Assembly: GCA_021208685.1 (NCBI GenBank)
Contig: JAJOJJ010000026.1
Span: 1 to 64,000 of the forward strand
Direction of reading: 5' to 3'
Length of the DNA: 64,000 bases
Origin: Saccharospirillaceae bacterium
GTDB taxonomy: Bacteria; Pseudomonadota; Gammaproteobacteria; Pseudomonadales; Oceanobacteraceae
In this document: positions 36,485 through 45,943 of the stretch, piece after piece
Layout of the letters: every line of letters begins with the position of its first letter
Position numbering within the stretch: position 1 is the first letter of the stretch
Notes under the pieces: model-generated
Seen by the model: the letters and a program-made list of their open reading frames with translations, nothing else
What the model was told of the DNA's origin: nothing
Database searches by the model: none
Program-made: the position numbers and the translations under genes

Positions 36485-37501
36485 ATGAGCATCGCCCTGA
36501 CTCAGAAACTCAGCAAAATAAGCTGGCTGGAACCAGTAATCAAAGCCGCTCAGGGTGAAAACCGCAGCCAGAATCTGAGTATCATCATAAAAGCTGTCGG
36601 AATTCCTCTGGCTGGCATCATGATGTTTTTAATGATCTGGCATGCAGCAGCGTCCGGCATTGATACATCACTGGGAAAATTCCCCGGCCCTGCCGATGTT
36701 CTGCTGCAAAGTAAAACCCTGATCAGTGAACACATCAGCGAGCGTGACAAAGCCGCCGCATTTTACCAGCGCCAGAATGAGCGCAATGCCGATCGCCTGG
36801 CAAAAGATCCGGATTATAAGGTTAAAATCCGCGCTTATACCGGCAAGCCAACCTATGTCGATCAGATTTTTACCAGTCTGATCACGGTTCTGAGTGGATT
36901 TCTGCTTGCCTCGCTGATTGCCATTCCACTCGGTATTGTTATTGGACTAAGTGCCAACCTCTATGCTGCATTTAATCCGGTCATTCAGATATTCAAACCG
37001 GTTTCACCGCTGGCGTGGTTACCACTGGTCACCATGGTGGTCAGCGCACTGTATGTCAGTGACAACCCGGTGGTGCCTAAATCGTTCATCACCTCCATGA
37101 TTACCGTCATGCTCTGCTGCCTGTGGCCAACGGTTATTAATACTGCGGTGGGCGTTGCCTCGATTTCTCAGGATTTAAAAAATGTCAGCCAGGTACTGCG
37201 CTTAAGCTGGCTGACTCATGTCCGGAAAATTGTGTTACCGGCGGCGATTCCGATGATGTTTACCGGCTTACGCCTGTCACTGAGCATTGCCTGGATGGTG
37301 CTGATTGCTGCAGAAATGCTGGCACAGAACCCAGGGCTGGGAAAATTCGTCTGGGATGAATTTCAGAACGGCAGCTCAAATTCCCTTGGCCGCATCATGG
37401 TCGCTGTTATCACCATCGGCTTAATTGGTTTCGCTCTTGACCGCATGATGTTGCTGCTGCAACGGATTGTGTCCTGGGATAAATCCGCCACCTTACGCTG
37501 A
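36485..37501 (+). CDS. nrtB: Nitrate ABC transporter permease
   Basis: A 338-residue inner-membrane permease of the NrtB type. After a cytoplasmic N-terminal part there is a membrane helix (about residues 38-58), a loop with YTGKPTYVDQIF, and five more helices in the BPD_transp_1 domain (about 135-330), including the EAA-like region. The start ATG at 36485 has AAGGAG; one 13 codons upstream is less likely. It partners with the downstream ATPase. Confidence 0.9.
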   Translation: MSIALTQKLSKISWLEPVIKAAQGENRSQNLSIIIKAVGIPLAGIMMFLMIWHAAASGIDTSLGKFPGPADVLLQSKTLISEHISERDKAAAFYQRQNERNADRLAKDPDYKVKIRAYTGKPTYVDQIFTSLITVLSGFLLASLIAIPLGIVIGLSANLYAAFNPVIQIFKPVSPLAWLPLVTMVVSALYVSDNPVVPKSFITSMITVMLCCLWPTVINTAVGVASISQDLKNVSQVLRLSWLTHVRKIVLPAAIPMMFTGLRLSLSIAWMVLIAAEMLAQNPGLGKFVWDEFQNGSSNSLGRIMVAVITIGLIGFALDRMMLLLQRIVSWDKSATLR

Positions 37502-37516
37502 GAACCGGAGAAAACT

Positions 37517-38455
37517 ATGAATCCATTACTCGAACTGACTCAGGTAGGGATTGAATTCAATACCGCCAAAGGCAGCTTTCGTGCTTTACAGAATGTCGAC
37601 CTTAAAATTCATAAAGGCGAATACATCTCCCTGATTGGTCACTCCGGCTGCGGAAAATCCACGGTATTGAATATTGTTGCCGGTCTGCTGCAGGCCACGG
37701 AAGGTGGCGTGGTACTGAATGGTAAAGAAGTCAACGAACCGGGCCCTGAACGCGCCGTGGTTTTTCAGAATCATTCCCTGCTCCCCTGGCTCAGCGCCTA
37801 TGAAAATGTCGAATTGGCGGTAAAGCAGGTGTTCCGTGGTAAAAAATCCAAAGCAGAAATGAAAGCCTGGATTGAGCACAACCTTGAGCTGGTGCACATG
37901 ACCCACGCCATGCATAAACGCCCGGATGAAATTTCCGGTGGTATGAAACAACGTGTCGGTATTGCCCGCGCCCTGGCGATGGAGCCACAGGTGCTGTTAA
38001 TGGATGAGCCTTTTGGGGCACTGGATGCCCTGACCCGTGCCCATCTGCAGGATTCATTAATGGATATTCAGAAAGAACTGAATAACACCGTCATTATGAT
38101 TACCCACGATGTCGATGAAGCCGTTCTGTTGTCTGACCGTATCGTGATGATGACCAATGGCCCGGCGGCCACCATTGGTGAAATTCTGGACATTGAGCTG
38201 GAACGTCCGCGCAACCGTCTGCAGTTAGCCGATGACCCGCGTTACAACCATTACCGTCATCAGGTGCTGAGCTTTCTCTATGAAAAACAGCGCAAAACAG
38301 ATGACAACCCGCCTGCCACTCAAACCCGAGATCAGGCCCCGGATTCAACAATAATAAAAGAACGCCATGACACCCGCGCGATAAACACCCCGGCCAGGCA
38401 AGCAGATGCTCGCGGGCCGGAGCAGGAAAAACTCAATGCATTGAAAACCGCCTGA
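37517..38455 (+). CDS. nrtD: Nitrate ABC transporter ATP-binding protein
   Basis: A 312-residue ABC ATPase of the NrtC/NrtD/SsuB type. Walker A GHSGCGKST (about 41-49), signature SGGMKQR, Walker B VLLMDEPFGALD. The last 45 residues are an extra polar, low-complexity tail rich in Arg, Asp, Gln and Ala, which is not part of the domain. It energises nitrate import with NrtA and NrtB. A single gene replaces the NrtC/NrtD pair of cyanobacteria. Confidence 0.92.
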   Translation: MNPLLELTQVGIEFNTAKGSFRALQNVDLKIHKGEYISLIGHSGCGKSTVLNIVAGLLQATEGGVVLNGKEVNEPGPERAVVFQNHSLLPWLSAYENVELAVKQVFRGKKSKAEMKAWIEHNLELVHMTHAMHKRPDEISGGMKQRVGIARALAMEPQVLLMDEPFGALDALTRAHLQDSLMDIQKELNNTVIMITHDVDEAVLLSDRIVMMTNGPAATIGEILDIELERPRNRLQLADDPRYNHYRHQVLSFLYEKQRKTDDNPPATQTRDQAPDSTIIKERHDTRAINTPARQADARGPEQEKLNALKTA

Positions 38456-38480
38456 ATCATCACATACCGGAGAACAGATA

Positions 38481-39653
38481 ATGGAAAAGAGAAAAACCCT
38501 GATCGCTGCCGCCCTGGGTTTGGCCGCAAGCCAGATAGTATTCAGTCAGAGTGTACTGGCAGAAAACCGTATTACCGACACACTGAAACAAGGCGATGTT
38601 ATTGCCGATCTTCGTCTGCGCTATGAAAGCGCTGACGATGACGATGCTGCCGATAAAGATTCAGCCAGCGCCCTCACCCTGCGTTCACGCCTCGGTTACG
38701 AAACCGCCGACCTGAACGGTTTTAAAGCACTCTATGAAATTGAAGATGTACGCGCCGTTATCGACGACTATGCCCCGGAAAATACCGATTATGATACCGT
38801 GGCTGATCCGGAAAATACCGAAATCAACCGCGCTCAGATCAGCTACAGCAAAGACGGTTTCAGTGTTGTGGCCGGTCGCCAGCGTATTATTCTCGATAAT
38901 GCCCGCTTCGTTGGTAATGTCGGCTGGCGTCAGAATGAACAGACCTTTGATGCGATAAAGGCTGGCTATAAAACCGGTGATCTGAATATCCAATACGCTT
39001 ACATCGATCAGGTTAACGGTATTCTGCGCAGATTTGATGCCGACGTTACCAGCCACTTATTTAATGCTGCTTATTCCGGGCTTAAAGCCGGAACCCTGAC
39101 CGGTTATGCCTATTTATTAAAAGATGACGACAGCGACGCCAAACTGGATACCTACGGTGCGCGCTTTGCCGGAAAAACCGCCGTTAATGATCTGAACCTG
39201 ATCTACAGCGCAGAGCTTGCCACCCAATCCAGCGATGATTTTGATGCCGGTTATTATGCGCTGGAAGGCGGTGTGGTGTTGTCCGGCATTACCCTCGCAC
39301 TGGGCAATGAAACTCTGGGCAGCGATGAGGGTGCCTATGGATTCCAGACCCCGCTCGCCACCAAACATGCCTTTAATGGCTGGGCAGATAAATTTCTGGT
39401 CACGCCGGCCGATGGTCTGAGCGATACCTATGTCAAAGTGGCTGGCGCTGTTGCCGGTATCAAATTACTGGCCATGTATCATGACTACAGCGCGGTTAAA
39501 GGCAGTGATGACAAAGGCAGTGAAGTGAATTTTCTGGCCGCTAAAGGTTTCTCGGAGCATTACAGCGCAGGTCTGAAATACGCCGCGTACAGTGCCGGAG
39601 ATACGGGCACTAACAGCGATAAAGCCTGGCTCTGGCTGGAAGCAAAATTCTGA
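38481..39653 (+). CDS. Outer-membrane beta-barrel channel of the nitrate operon (alginate-export-like)
   Basis: A 390-residue exported protein. Signal peptide ends near residue 27 (SVLAEN). The rest is alternating beta strands with aromatic girdles, like an AlgE/alginate-export or OprD-like porin, ending in WLWLEAKF with the terminal Phe needed for BAM assembly. It sits in the nrt operon between the transporter and an electron-transfer protein, so it probably lets nitrate cross the outer membrane. The link to nitrate is inferred from context. Confidence 0.78.
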   Translation: MEKRKTLIAAALGLAASQIVFSQSVLAENRITDTLKQGDVIADLRLRYESADDDDAADKDSASALTLRSRLGYETADLNGFKALYEIEDVRAVIDDYAPENTDYDTVADPENTEINRAQISYSKDGFSVVAGRQRIILDNARFVGNVGWRQNEQTFDAIKAGYKTGDLNIQYAYIDQVNGILRRFDADVTSHLFNAAYSGLKAGTLTGYAYLLKDDDSDAKLDTYGARFAGKTAVNDLNLIYSAELATQSSDDFDAGYYALEGGVVLSGITLALGNETLGSDEGAYGFQTPLATKHAFNGWADKFLVTPADGLSDTYVKVAGAVAGIKLLAMYHDYSAVKGSDDKGSEVNFLAAKGFSEHYSAGLKYAAYSAGDTGTNSDKAWLWLEAKF

Positions 39654-39666
39654 CGCAAAAGCGGAT

Positions 39667-39692
39667 CGGTGGCGTTCTGCGCCACCGGTTTT
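39667..39692 (+). terminator. Intercistronic terminator-like hairpin before the oxidoreductase gene
   Basis: CGGTGGCG (39667-39674) pairs with CGCCACCG (39680-39687), loop TTCTG, then a short T-run. It ends 15 nt before the next start and probably reduces expression of the oxidoreductase. Confidence 0.6.
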
Positions 39693-39707
39693 CAATTGGA
39701 AAACACC

Positions 39708-40976
39708 ATGGCATCCAAAACACTGGTTATTATCGGCAATGGCCTGGCAGCCAACCGGGTATTAGAACAACTGGGGGAGACACATCCGTTCAACGCCATT
39801 CACGTTCTCAGTGACGAACCGGTTGCCCATTACAATCGCATTATGCTGTCACCATTACTGGCTGGTGAAACAACGTTAAACACCATTACCCCACATACTG
39901 AAGCATGGTATCAGCGCAAACTTATTGCTGTTTATCTGAATCAGAATGTCGCACATATTGATACTGACAGGCAGCAGGTAATCTGCGGCAGTGGCAACCG
40001 CTTTGCCTATGACGCACTGATATTCGCCACTGGTTCCCGTTCGTTTATACCTGAGATTCCCGGTTCAGAGTCAACCAATGTCGTTGGTTTCCGCAGCCTC
40101 CATGATGTCAAGACAATACTTGAACGCTTAGCGGAAATACAGCACGCCACCGTTATTGGTGCTGGCCTGCTGGGTGTGGAAGCCGCCACAGGTTTGCGCA
40201 GCCACGGCATTCAGGTAACCCTGCTGCACCGAAACCCGGTACTGATGAACCGCCAGCTGGATGCAACGGCGTCGGCATTATTAAAAAAAGAATTGCTTAA
40301 CCGCGGCATTGATGTTCGCACCGGCTGCTCCCCGCTTGAATTATGCTGCGACGACGCACCAGCGCGGCAGATTAACGGCATTATATTTGAACAGACGGAT
40401 CACCATATCCGGCAACATCAGAACACCGATCTGGTGGTATTTGCCACCGGCATTATTGCGAATAAAGAACTGGCAGACAATGCCGGTATTCACTGTGGTT
40501 CTGGCATTCAGGTCGATGCATTAATGCGCACCAGCCACCCACATATTTACGCATTGGGTGAGTGCTGTGAATTCAACGGAAATACCTATGGCCTGGTGGC
40601 TCCGATCTGGGAGCAGGCCAGTGTTCTGGCTCAGTATTTACGCCATTACTATCAGCCCTGCCAGCAATCGCCGGTCAACACCGCCGAACCGCTGCCGCGC
40701 TATCAGGAGCAGCACCATTTAACCAAATTAAAAGTATCCGGAGTTGATATTCACAGCCTTGGCCAGTTTGAACCCGACAGCAGCACCGAGGTTCTGCAAT
40801 TGCTGGATGAACACGCGGGTATTTATAAAAAAATCCTGCTGCGTGATGATCGTATCGTCGGCGCGTTATGCGTCGGTGATGCCACTGACAGCCACTGGTA
40901 CTACGAATTAATGCAACAGGGTGACAGCGTTACCGCTCTGCGGCCAACCTTGCTGTTTGGCAAGGCGTATTGCTAA
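39708..40976 (+). CDS. FAD/NAD(P)-dependent oxidoreductase, likely nitrate reductase electron-transfer protein
   Basis: A 422-residue pyridine nucleotide-disulphide oxidoreductase-type flavoprotein. FAD motif IIGNGLAANRVLEQL at the N terminus and the NAD motif VIGAGLLGVEAA near 143; ALGECCEF near 280 closes the FAD domain. It is like the first half of NirB and the NasB/NasC-type reductases that pass electrons from NAD(P)H to assimilatory nitrate reductase. NasA here carries a C-terminal BFD-like [2Fe-2S] domain that could accept them. The ATG at 39708 is chosen over one 13 codons upstream. Confidence 0.85.
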   Translation: MASKTLVIIGNGLAANRVLEQLGETHPFNAIHVLSDEPVAHYNRIMLSPLLAGETTLNTITPHTEAWYQRKLIAVYLNQNVAHIDTDRQQVICGSGNRFAYDALIFATGSRSFIPEIPGSESTNVVGFRSLHDVKTILERLAEIQHATVIGAGLLGVEAATGLRSHGIQVTLLHRNPVLMNRQLDATASALLKKELLNRGIDVRTGCSPLELCCDDAPARQINGIIFEQTDHHIRQHQNTDLVVFATGIIANKELADNAGIHCGSGIQVDALMRTSHPHIYALGECCEFNGNTYGLVAPIWEQASVLAQYLRHYYQPCQQSPVNTAEPLPRYQEQHHLTKLKVSGVDIHSLGQFEPDSSTEVLQLLDEHAGIYKKILLRDDRIVGALCVGDATDSHWYYELMQQGDSVTALRPTLLFGKAYC

Positions 40977-41150
40977 AGGCCCTCTCGCTACGCTTTTCCG
41001 AAGACCAATGCAGAAGACCAATGGATGATTCCATATACCGCCACCGATAGTTGTCCGATATCGGCATCAGGGCCTGATCTTACGCTGCAGAATGCTTCCG
41101 ATTATATTCATCGGAATATTCCTGACGAGAAGAGACAAATACTGATAATC

Positions 41151-41179
41151 AAAAGGGTTACCGCCAATCAGCGGCAACC
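41151..41179 (-). terminator. Probable terminator after nirD
   Basis: On the minus strand GGTTGCCGC and GCGGTAACC (41156-41179) pair over about 9 bp and are followed by TTTT. Confidence 0.55.
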
Positions 41180-41199
41180 ATTATTGACAGCCTATTCAC

Positions 41200-41565
41200 T
41201 CAGCCAAGCTGAATAAGCTGCTGCATTAACCGCACCGGATAGGTTTTAAGCACAATATGACGGTACTCCAGACATTCTCCGGTCGCCAGATCGTAATGCT
41301 CTTTATATAAGGGGGATGCCACCACCAGCCGCTCGCCAACAGAACCGACAATTCCCCGGGACAATACGTTGGCTTCACCCAGCGGATCGTAATTACTGAT
41401 GGCGAAAACCTGCTCAGTACGCCCGATGCGGAACAGCGCCACCTGCTCGCCCTGATGCAGCGCACAAACTCCGGTATCCGGCGCAATATCATCCAGCCGG
41501 CACACGGTATTCCATGGCGCAGAAGTCTGCTCCTGTGCATGGTTCAGTGTATTTATTAATGTCAT
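41200..41565 (-). CDS. nirD: Nitrite reductase small subunit
   Basis: A 121-residue Rieske-fold protein, the small subunit of NADH-dependent assimilatory nitrite reductase. The segment VFAISNYDPLGEANVLSRG keeps the fold, but the cluster ligands (CxH and CxxH) are absent, as is usual for NirD. It follows nirB on the minus strand by 17 nt. Length is normal. Confidence 0.95.
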   Translation of the reverse strand: MTLINTLNHAQEQTSAPWNTVCRLDDIAPDTGVCALHQGEQVALFRIGRTEQVFAISNYDPLGEANVLSRGIVGSVGERLVVASPLYKEHYDLATGECLEYRHIVLKTYPVRLMQQLIQLG

Positions 41566-41582
41566 TTTCTGCTCCTTAACAA

Positions 41583-44147
41583 TCAGTCCTGCACGCTACT
41601 GAGATTAACCAGTTCAATCCGCTCGCTGCTGGTTGCGGGGCGGCGCTGGCCACGTTCGCGCACATACAGCAGGTTGCTGTCATCGTCATCGGCATTGATA
41701 AAATGCTGGAAACGTTTGAGTTTTTCCGGATTTTCCAGCGTCGTTTTCCACTCACACTGGTAAGTACTCACCACCCTGGTCATGGCATTTTCCAGTTCGG
41801 TACAGATATCCAGCTTATCGTTAATAACGACCTCACGCAGATAGTCCAGCCCGCCCTCAAGGTTTTCCATCCATACCGATGTACGTTGCAAACGTTCTGC
41901 AGTACGTACATAAAACATCAGCACGCGGTCGATGGTTTTAATCAGGGTTTCATCATCCAGTTCCGTGGCAAATAAATCAGCATGACGCGGACGCATACCG
42001 CCGTTACCGCAAACATATAAGTTCCAGCCTTTTTCGGTAGCAATAACCCCAATGTCTTTGCTCTGTGCCTCCGCACATTCGCGGGTACAGCCGGATACGG
42101 CGAATTTAATTTTGTGTGGAGCACGCAGACCTTTGTAGCGGTTCTCCAGTGCGATTGCCATCGACACACTGTCGAGCACACCATAACGGCACCAGGTACT
42201 GCCAACACAGGATTTCACTGTGCGCAACGATTTTCCATAGGCATGGCCGGTTTCAAATCCGGCATCAATCAGACGCGCCCAGATTTTAGGTAATTCATGT
42301 AATTGAGCACCAAATAAATCAATGCGCTGACCACCGGTAATTTTGGTATACAGATCGTATTCTCTGGCGACTTCACCCAGTACGATCAGTTTATCCGGCG
42401 TAATTTCGCCACCAGCAATACGCGGCACTATCGAGTAAGAACCGTCTTTCTGCATATTACCGAGGAAAATATCGTTGGTATCCTGCAGACCGATATGCTC
42501 GTCTTTCAGAATGTATTCGTTATGGTAGGAGGCCAGCACCGAACCGACCGTTGGCTTACAGATTTCGCAGCCATGACCCTTACCATGCCCCTGCAATACC
42601 TGAGCAAAGGTGGTGTACCCTTTAACGCGGATAATGTCCGCCAGTTCAGCACGGGTATAAGCAAAGTGTTCGCACAGGTTGTTATTAACCTCAACTCCCA
42701 ATGCAACCAGCTCAGCATCCATCACCTGCTTAACCAGTGCAGAACAGCCACCACAGCCGGTCGACGCTTTGGTCGAGTTTTTAATATCCGCCATTGTGCA
42801 GCAGCCACCCTGCACCGCGGCCGCCAGATCACCTTTGGTAACATCAAAACAGGAACAGATCTGCGCCGTTTGCGGTAAAGCAGCAACCCCCAGACCGACG
42901 GAAGCGTCCCCCTCCACCGCAGGCAGAATCAGTGCCGCCGGATTACCGGGAATATCCATGGTGTTCAGCATTAACTGCAACAGCGTTCCGTACGCTTCAG
43001 CCTCGCCGACCAGCACCGCACCCAGCAGTTTTTTTCCGTCGGCAGAGACAATCAGGCGCTTATAGACCTGGGCAATATCATCATTAAAGACATAACTCTG
43101 ACTGCCAGCAGTATGACCATGTGCATCGCCAACGGAGGCAACGTCAACGCCCAGCAATTTAAGTCTGGTGCTCATATCGGCGCCTTTAAAAGTCAGCGCC
43201 GGCTCTTCGTGGGTAATTAATGAACTGACAATATGCGACGCACTGACTTTGGCCATCTGATAGCCGGGAGCGACCAGACCAAAGATTTTGTTATCCCACA
43301 GCGCGCACTCACCTATGGCGTAAATATTGTCATCGGATGTCTGGCAGTAATCGTTAATAACAATACCGCCACGCTCACCCAGATCAAGACCAGACTGACG
43401 CGCCAGTTCATCCTGCGGACGAATACCGGCGGAGAACAGAATCATATCGGTTTCCAGAAAACTGCCATCGGCAAAATTCATGCGATAACGGCATTCCTGC
43501 CCAGCAACAATGTCTCTGGTATTTTTTTCGGTATGAACCGTTACGCCCAGGTCTTCAATTTTACGCCGCAGTAATTGACCGCCGCCTTCGTCCAGTTGTA
43601 CGGCCATTAAGCGCGGTGCAAATTCCACCACATGGGTTTCCAGACCGGCCTGTTTTAACGCGTTGGCCGCTTCCAGTCCTAACAGTCCGCCCCCCACAAC
43701 CACACCGGTTTTACTGACGGCAGCGGAAGCAGAAATCGCTTCAAGATCTTCAATCGTGCGGTAAACCAGACAATGATCCTGGTCTTTGCCGGGAATCGGC
43801 GGGACAAAGGGATAAGAACCCGTGGCCAGTACCAGTTTGTCGTAACCTTCCTTGCGGCCACTGGCCGTTGTCACGGTTTTTTCATGACGGTTAATAGCAA
43901 CGACTTTATCGTTCAGGGTAAATAACACGCCCAGGCGCTCATAATCATCGGCAGTGGTCAGTGCCAGATCGGCGGCGGTATAACCGGAAAAATATTTACT
44001 CAGCTGAACCCGGTCATAAGCCAGACGCGGTTCTTCTGAAAAGGTAACGAGTTCGAATTCGGGGGAGTGTGCTGAGGTGGCAAGAGAGTTAATAAAGTGG
44101 TGTCCAACCATGCCGTTGCCAACGACGATAATGCGCTTTTTGCTCAT
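41583..44147 (-). CDS. nirB: Nitrite reductase large subunit, NADH-dependent
   Basis: An 854-residue multidomain enzyme reducing nitrite to ammonium. FAD/NAD module (about 1-300; VVGNGMVGHHF), BFD-type [2Fe-2S] domain (about 430-480; CSCFDV and CGGC), then the sulphite/nitrite-reductase region with siroheme-[4Fe-4S] cysteines (SCVGSTWC near 645 and GCTREC near 685). Siroheme comes from the neighbouring cobA. A strong sigma-54 promoter lies upstream. Confidence 0.97.
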   Translation of the reverse strand: MSKKRIIVVGNGMVGHHFINSLATSAHSPEFELVTFSEEPRLAYDRVQLSKYFSGYTAADLALTTADDYERLGVLFTLNDKVVAINRHEKTVTTASGRKEGYDKLVLATGSYPFVPPIPGKDQDHCLVYRTIEDLEAISASAAVSKTGVVVGGGLLGLEAANALKQAGLETHVVEFAPRLMAVQLDEGGGQLLRRKIEDLGVTVHTEKNTRDIVAGQECRYRMNFADGSFLETDMILFSAGIRPQDELARQSGLDLGERGGIVINDYCQTSDDNIYAIGECALWDNKIFGLVAPGYQMAKVSASHIVSSLITHEEPALTFKGADMSTRLKLLGVDVASVGDAHGHTAGSQSYVFNDDIAQVYKRLIVSADGKKLLGAVLVGEAEAYGTLLQLMLNTMDIPGNPAALILPAVEGDASVGLGVAALPQTAQICSCFDVTKGDLAAAVQGGCCTMADIKNSTKASTGCGGCSALVKQVMDAELVALGVEVNNNLCEHFAYTRAELADIIRVKGYTTFAQVLQGHGKGHGCEICKPTVGSVLASYHNEYILKDEHIGLQDTNDIFLGNMQKDGSYSIVPRIAGGEITPDKLIVLGEVAREYDLYTKITGGQRIDLFGAQLHELPKIWARLIDAGFETGHAYGKSLRTVKSCVGSTWCRYGVLDSVSMAIALENRYKGLRAPHKIKFAVSGCTRECAEAQSKDIGVIATEKGWNLYVCGNGGMRPRHADLFATELDDETLIKTIDRVLMFYVRTAERLQRTSVWMENLEGGLDYLREVVINDKLDICTELENAMTRVVSTYQCEWKTTLENPEKLKRFQHFINADDDDSNLLYVRERGQRRPATSSERIELVNLSSVQD

Positions 44148-44251
44148 GGGATGGCCTCGCTATCGGGTCATAATCTGCTTTCTCCTGTATTTGCATCGTT
44201 GCTCTCTTTTCACACCACGCCGTTGCGGTGCAAAAACATCAGTAGGGTTTT

Positions 44252-44267
44252 AGCAACTTGAATGCCA
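44252..44267 (-). promoter_or_regulatory. Sigma-54 promoter of nirBD
   Basis: On the minus strand TGGCATT-CAAG-TTGCT fits the -24/-12 consensus with intact GG and GC elements. The predicted start is near 44242, giving a leader of about 95 nt. A GCACCA half-site is at 44341-44346, upstream. Confidence 0.75.
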
Positions 44268-44279
44268 AAGCATTATTCT

Positions 44280-44602
44280 TCTCATATCCCCGCATTGAAC
44301 GGCTTTCCGGCCCGCGGTGAGACGATAATTGTGAAAAAGCGCACCAGAAACAATCGCAACCATATTTCGCCGCCCTCACACAGTGCAACAACTGTAATTC
44401 ACTGACACCGGGTGGCGGCCTGACCACCTAAACAGTGCGGAATACGATCCGTAAAACAATGCCATGATTGGCAGAAAGAGATAACGGAGGGGGCTGTACC
44501 GGGCGAAAATTCCTGCGATGCTTGCGCCGTTAAACGCTCACGTTGTGAAGCGGATTCGCGCACTCGCCACACCGGATTCAGAGAATCTGAGTGTGGCTTT
44601 TT
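44280..44602. other. Intergenic region between nirB and the GGDEF gene, candidate small RNA
   Basis: No protein gene is seen. A plus-strand terminator closes the region (44566-44604) although no plus-strand gene precedes it. The preceding 45 nt also fold (CGCT-CAC-GTT-GTG-A-AGCG near 44535-44555). This suggests a small plus-strand transcript, but no promoter could be fixed. Confidence 0.35.
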
Positions 44603-44604
44603 TT
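44566..44604 (+). terminator. Orphan plus-strand intrinsic terminator
   Basis: GCCACAC (44566-44572) pairs with GTGTGGC (44591-44597); GATTC (44575-44579) pairs with GAATC (44583-44587); loop AGA; then seven T (44598-44604). The T-run overlaps the stop codon of the opposite-strand GGDEF gene. The T-run is on the plus side only, so it does not serve the minus-strand gene. Confidence 0.75.
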
Positions 44605-45943
44605 ATTCTTCCGGCGATGCTGAGGGTTCAACACACACAATCTGATCACGGCCGGCTTCTTTGGCGCTATAAAGCGCGGCATCCGCCTGTTCCAGCAGAC
44701 TTTCGACCATCATTCCGGGCAGACAACGCACCAGACCGCCAGAAAAGGTGTACGCAGAATGGCCAAAGGGGTTCTCTTTCAGCGTGTCAGCCATCCGTAC
44801 AAAGGTCTGCCGGGCAACCGCCAGAGTGGTTTCCGGCAATACCGCCATAAATTCCTCTCCGCCGATCCGACCGACAATGTCGCCATCACGCAGACTGTTT
44901 TTCAGCAACAGTGCGAAATGCTTTATCACCCGGTCTCCAACCGCATGACCGTGGGTATCATTAATCTGCTTAAAACGATCAAGATCCAACAGCGCAACAC
45001 ACAGCTTATTGCCATAACGCTGGCAACGCAGAACCTCTTCCTGCAGGCGACGCATGGATTCCCGGCGATTCAACAGAGCCGTCAGCGAATCACGCGTGAC
45101 CAGATTGCGCACCATACGGCCGCGACGGATACGCGATTCCACCGCAAACAGCAGATCCAATGGCTGCACCGGTTTGGTTAAAAACACATCCGCACCGGTA
45201 CACATCGCCTGCACCTGTATTTTCGGACTGATCTCATTGGAAAGAAAAACAATGGGCACACTGATCAGGCTATCCTGTTGACGGATCACCCCGGCCAGCT
45301 CCTGACCACTGATACCCGGCATGTACAGATCCAGCAGAATCAGGTCAGGAAGATGATTTTGCAGATACGGCATCAGCTCCGTCATCGGCCGGGTAATAAC
45401 GTGCGTAACAAACCCGGCTTCCTGCAACGTGGACGCCAGAAACTCTGCCACTGACGGCTGATCATCAACAATCAGAACCTGATAAGGATCGCGTTCATAG
45501 CGTTCCGTCAGCGCATGAATCTCTTCCAGCACCTGATCGTCATTAACCGGGGTGGTGATAAAAGCCTGTGCGCCCATGCGGATAGCGATAATGCGTTCTT
45601 CGAGTCCACTGGCAGTACTGATCGCCAGTACCGGCAAATGCAGATTCTGCTGTGCCAACTGCAGTACACGCTGCTGTTGCTTATTGTTGAGCGCATCCAG
45701 GTTAACGATCAGTGCACAGGTATTATTACCTTCGTGGTGCAACAGATGAGAGATGGATTCCACCTCTTTAAGACGGTAACCCGCCCCCCGGATTTTTTCC
45801 GCCAGCGATGGCGGCACTGTGCCAGTGCCAAACGCCAGAATGGTGATGGGTATACCCGGCTGGTAGTGCTGAATACGCCGGTTCAGTAAGGGAATTTCAG
45901 CCAGCAGCCGCTTGATTCCGGGATTATCGATTTCGTCGGTCAT
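44603..45943 (-). CDS. Response regulator diguanylate cyclase (REC-REC-GGDEF)
   Basis: A 446-residue protein. Residues about 30-145 look like a degenerate receiver domain lacking the acidic pair. Residues about 152-270 are an intact receiver (VLIVDDQPSVAEFL, LILLDLYMPG, then FLTKPV). Residues about 280-438 are a GGDEF domain with active motif GGEEF and an RDGD inhibitory I-site five residues upstream, so cyclic di-GMP synthesis with product feedback is expected. It lies between nirBD and nasA but is transcribed alone. No partner kinase is adjacent. Confidence 0.9.
   Translation of the reverse strand: MTDEIDNPGIKRLLAEIPLLNRRIQHYQPGIPITILAFGTGTVPPSLAEKIRGAGYRLKEVESISHLLHHEGNNTCALIVNLDALNNKQQQRVLQLAQQNLHLPVLAISTASGLEERIIAIRMGAQAFITTPVNDDQVLEEIHALTERYERDPYQVLIVDDQPSVAEFLASTLQEAGFVTHVITRPMTELMPYLQNHLPDLILLDLYMPGISGQELAGVIRQQDSLISVPIVFLSNEISPKIQVQAMCTGADVFLTKPVQPLDLLFAVESRIRRGRMVRNLVTRDSLTALLNRRESMRRLQEEVLRCQRYGNKLCVALLDLDRFKQINDTHGHAVGDRVIKHFALLLKNSLRDGDIVGRIGGEEFMAVLPETTLAVARQTFVRMADTLKENPFGHSAYTFSGGLVRCLPGMMVESLLEQADAALYSAKEAGRDQIVCVEPSASPEE

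Noticed and set aside
41025-41216. 63-codon plus-strand frame between the oxidoreductase gene and nirD
   Set aside because: No ribosome binding site or recognisable fold; it overlaps the nirD terminator.
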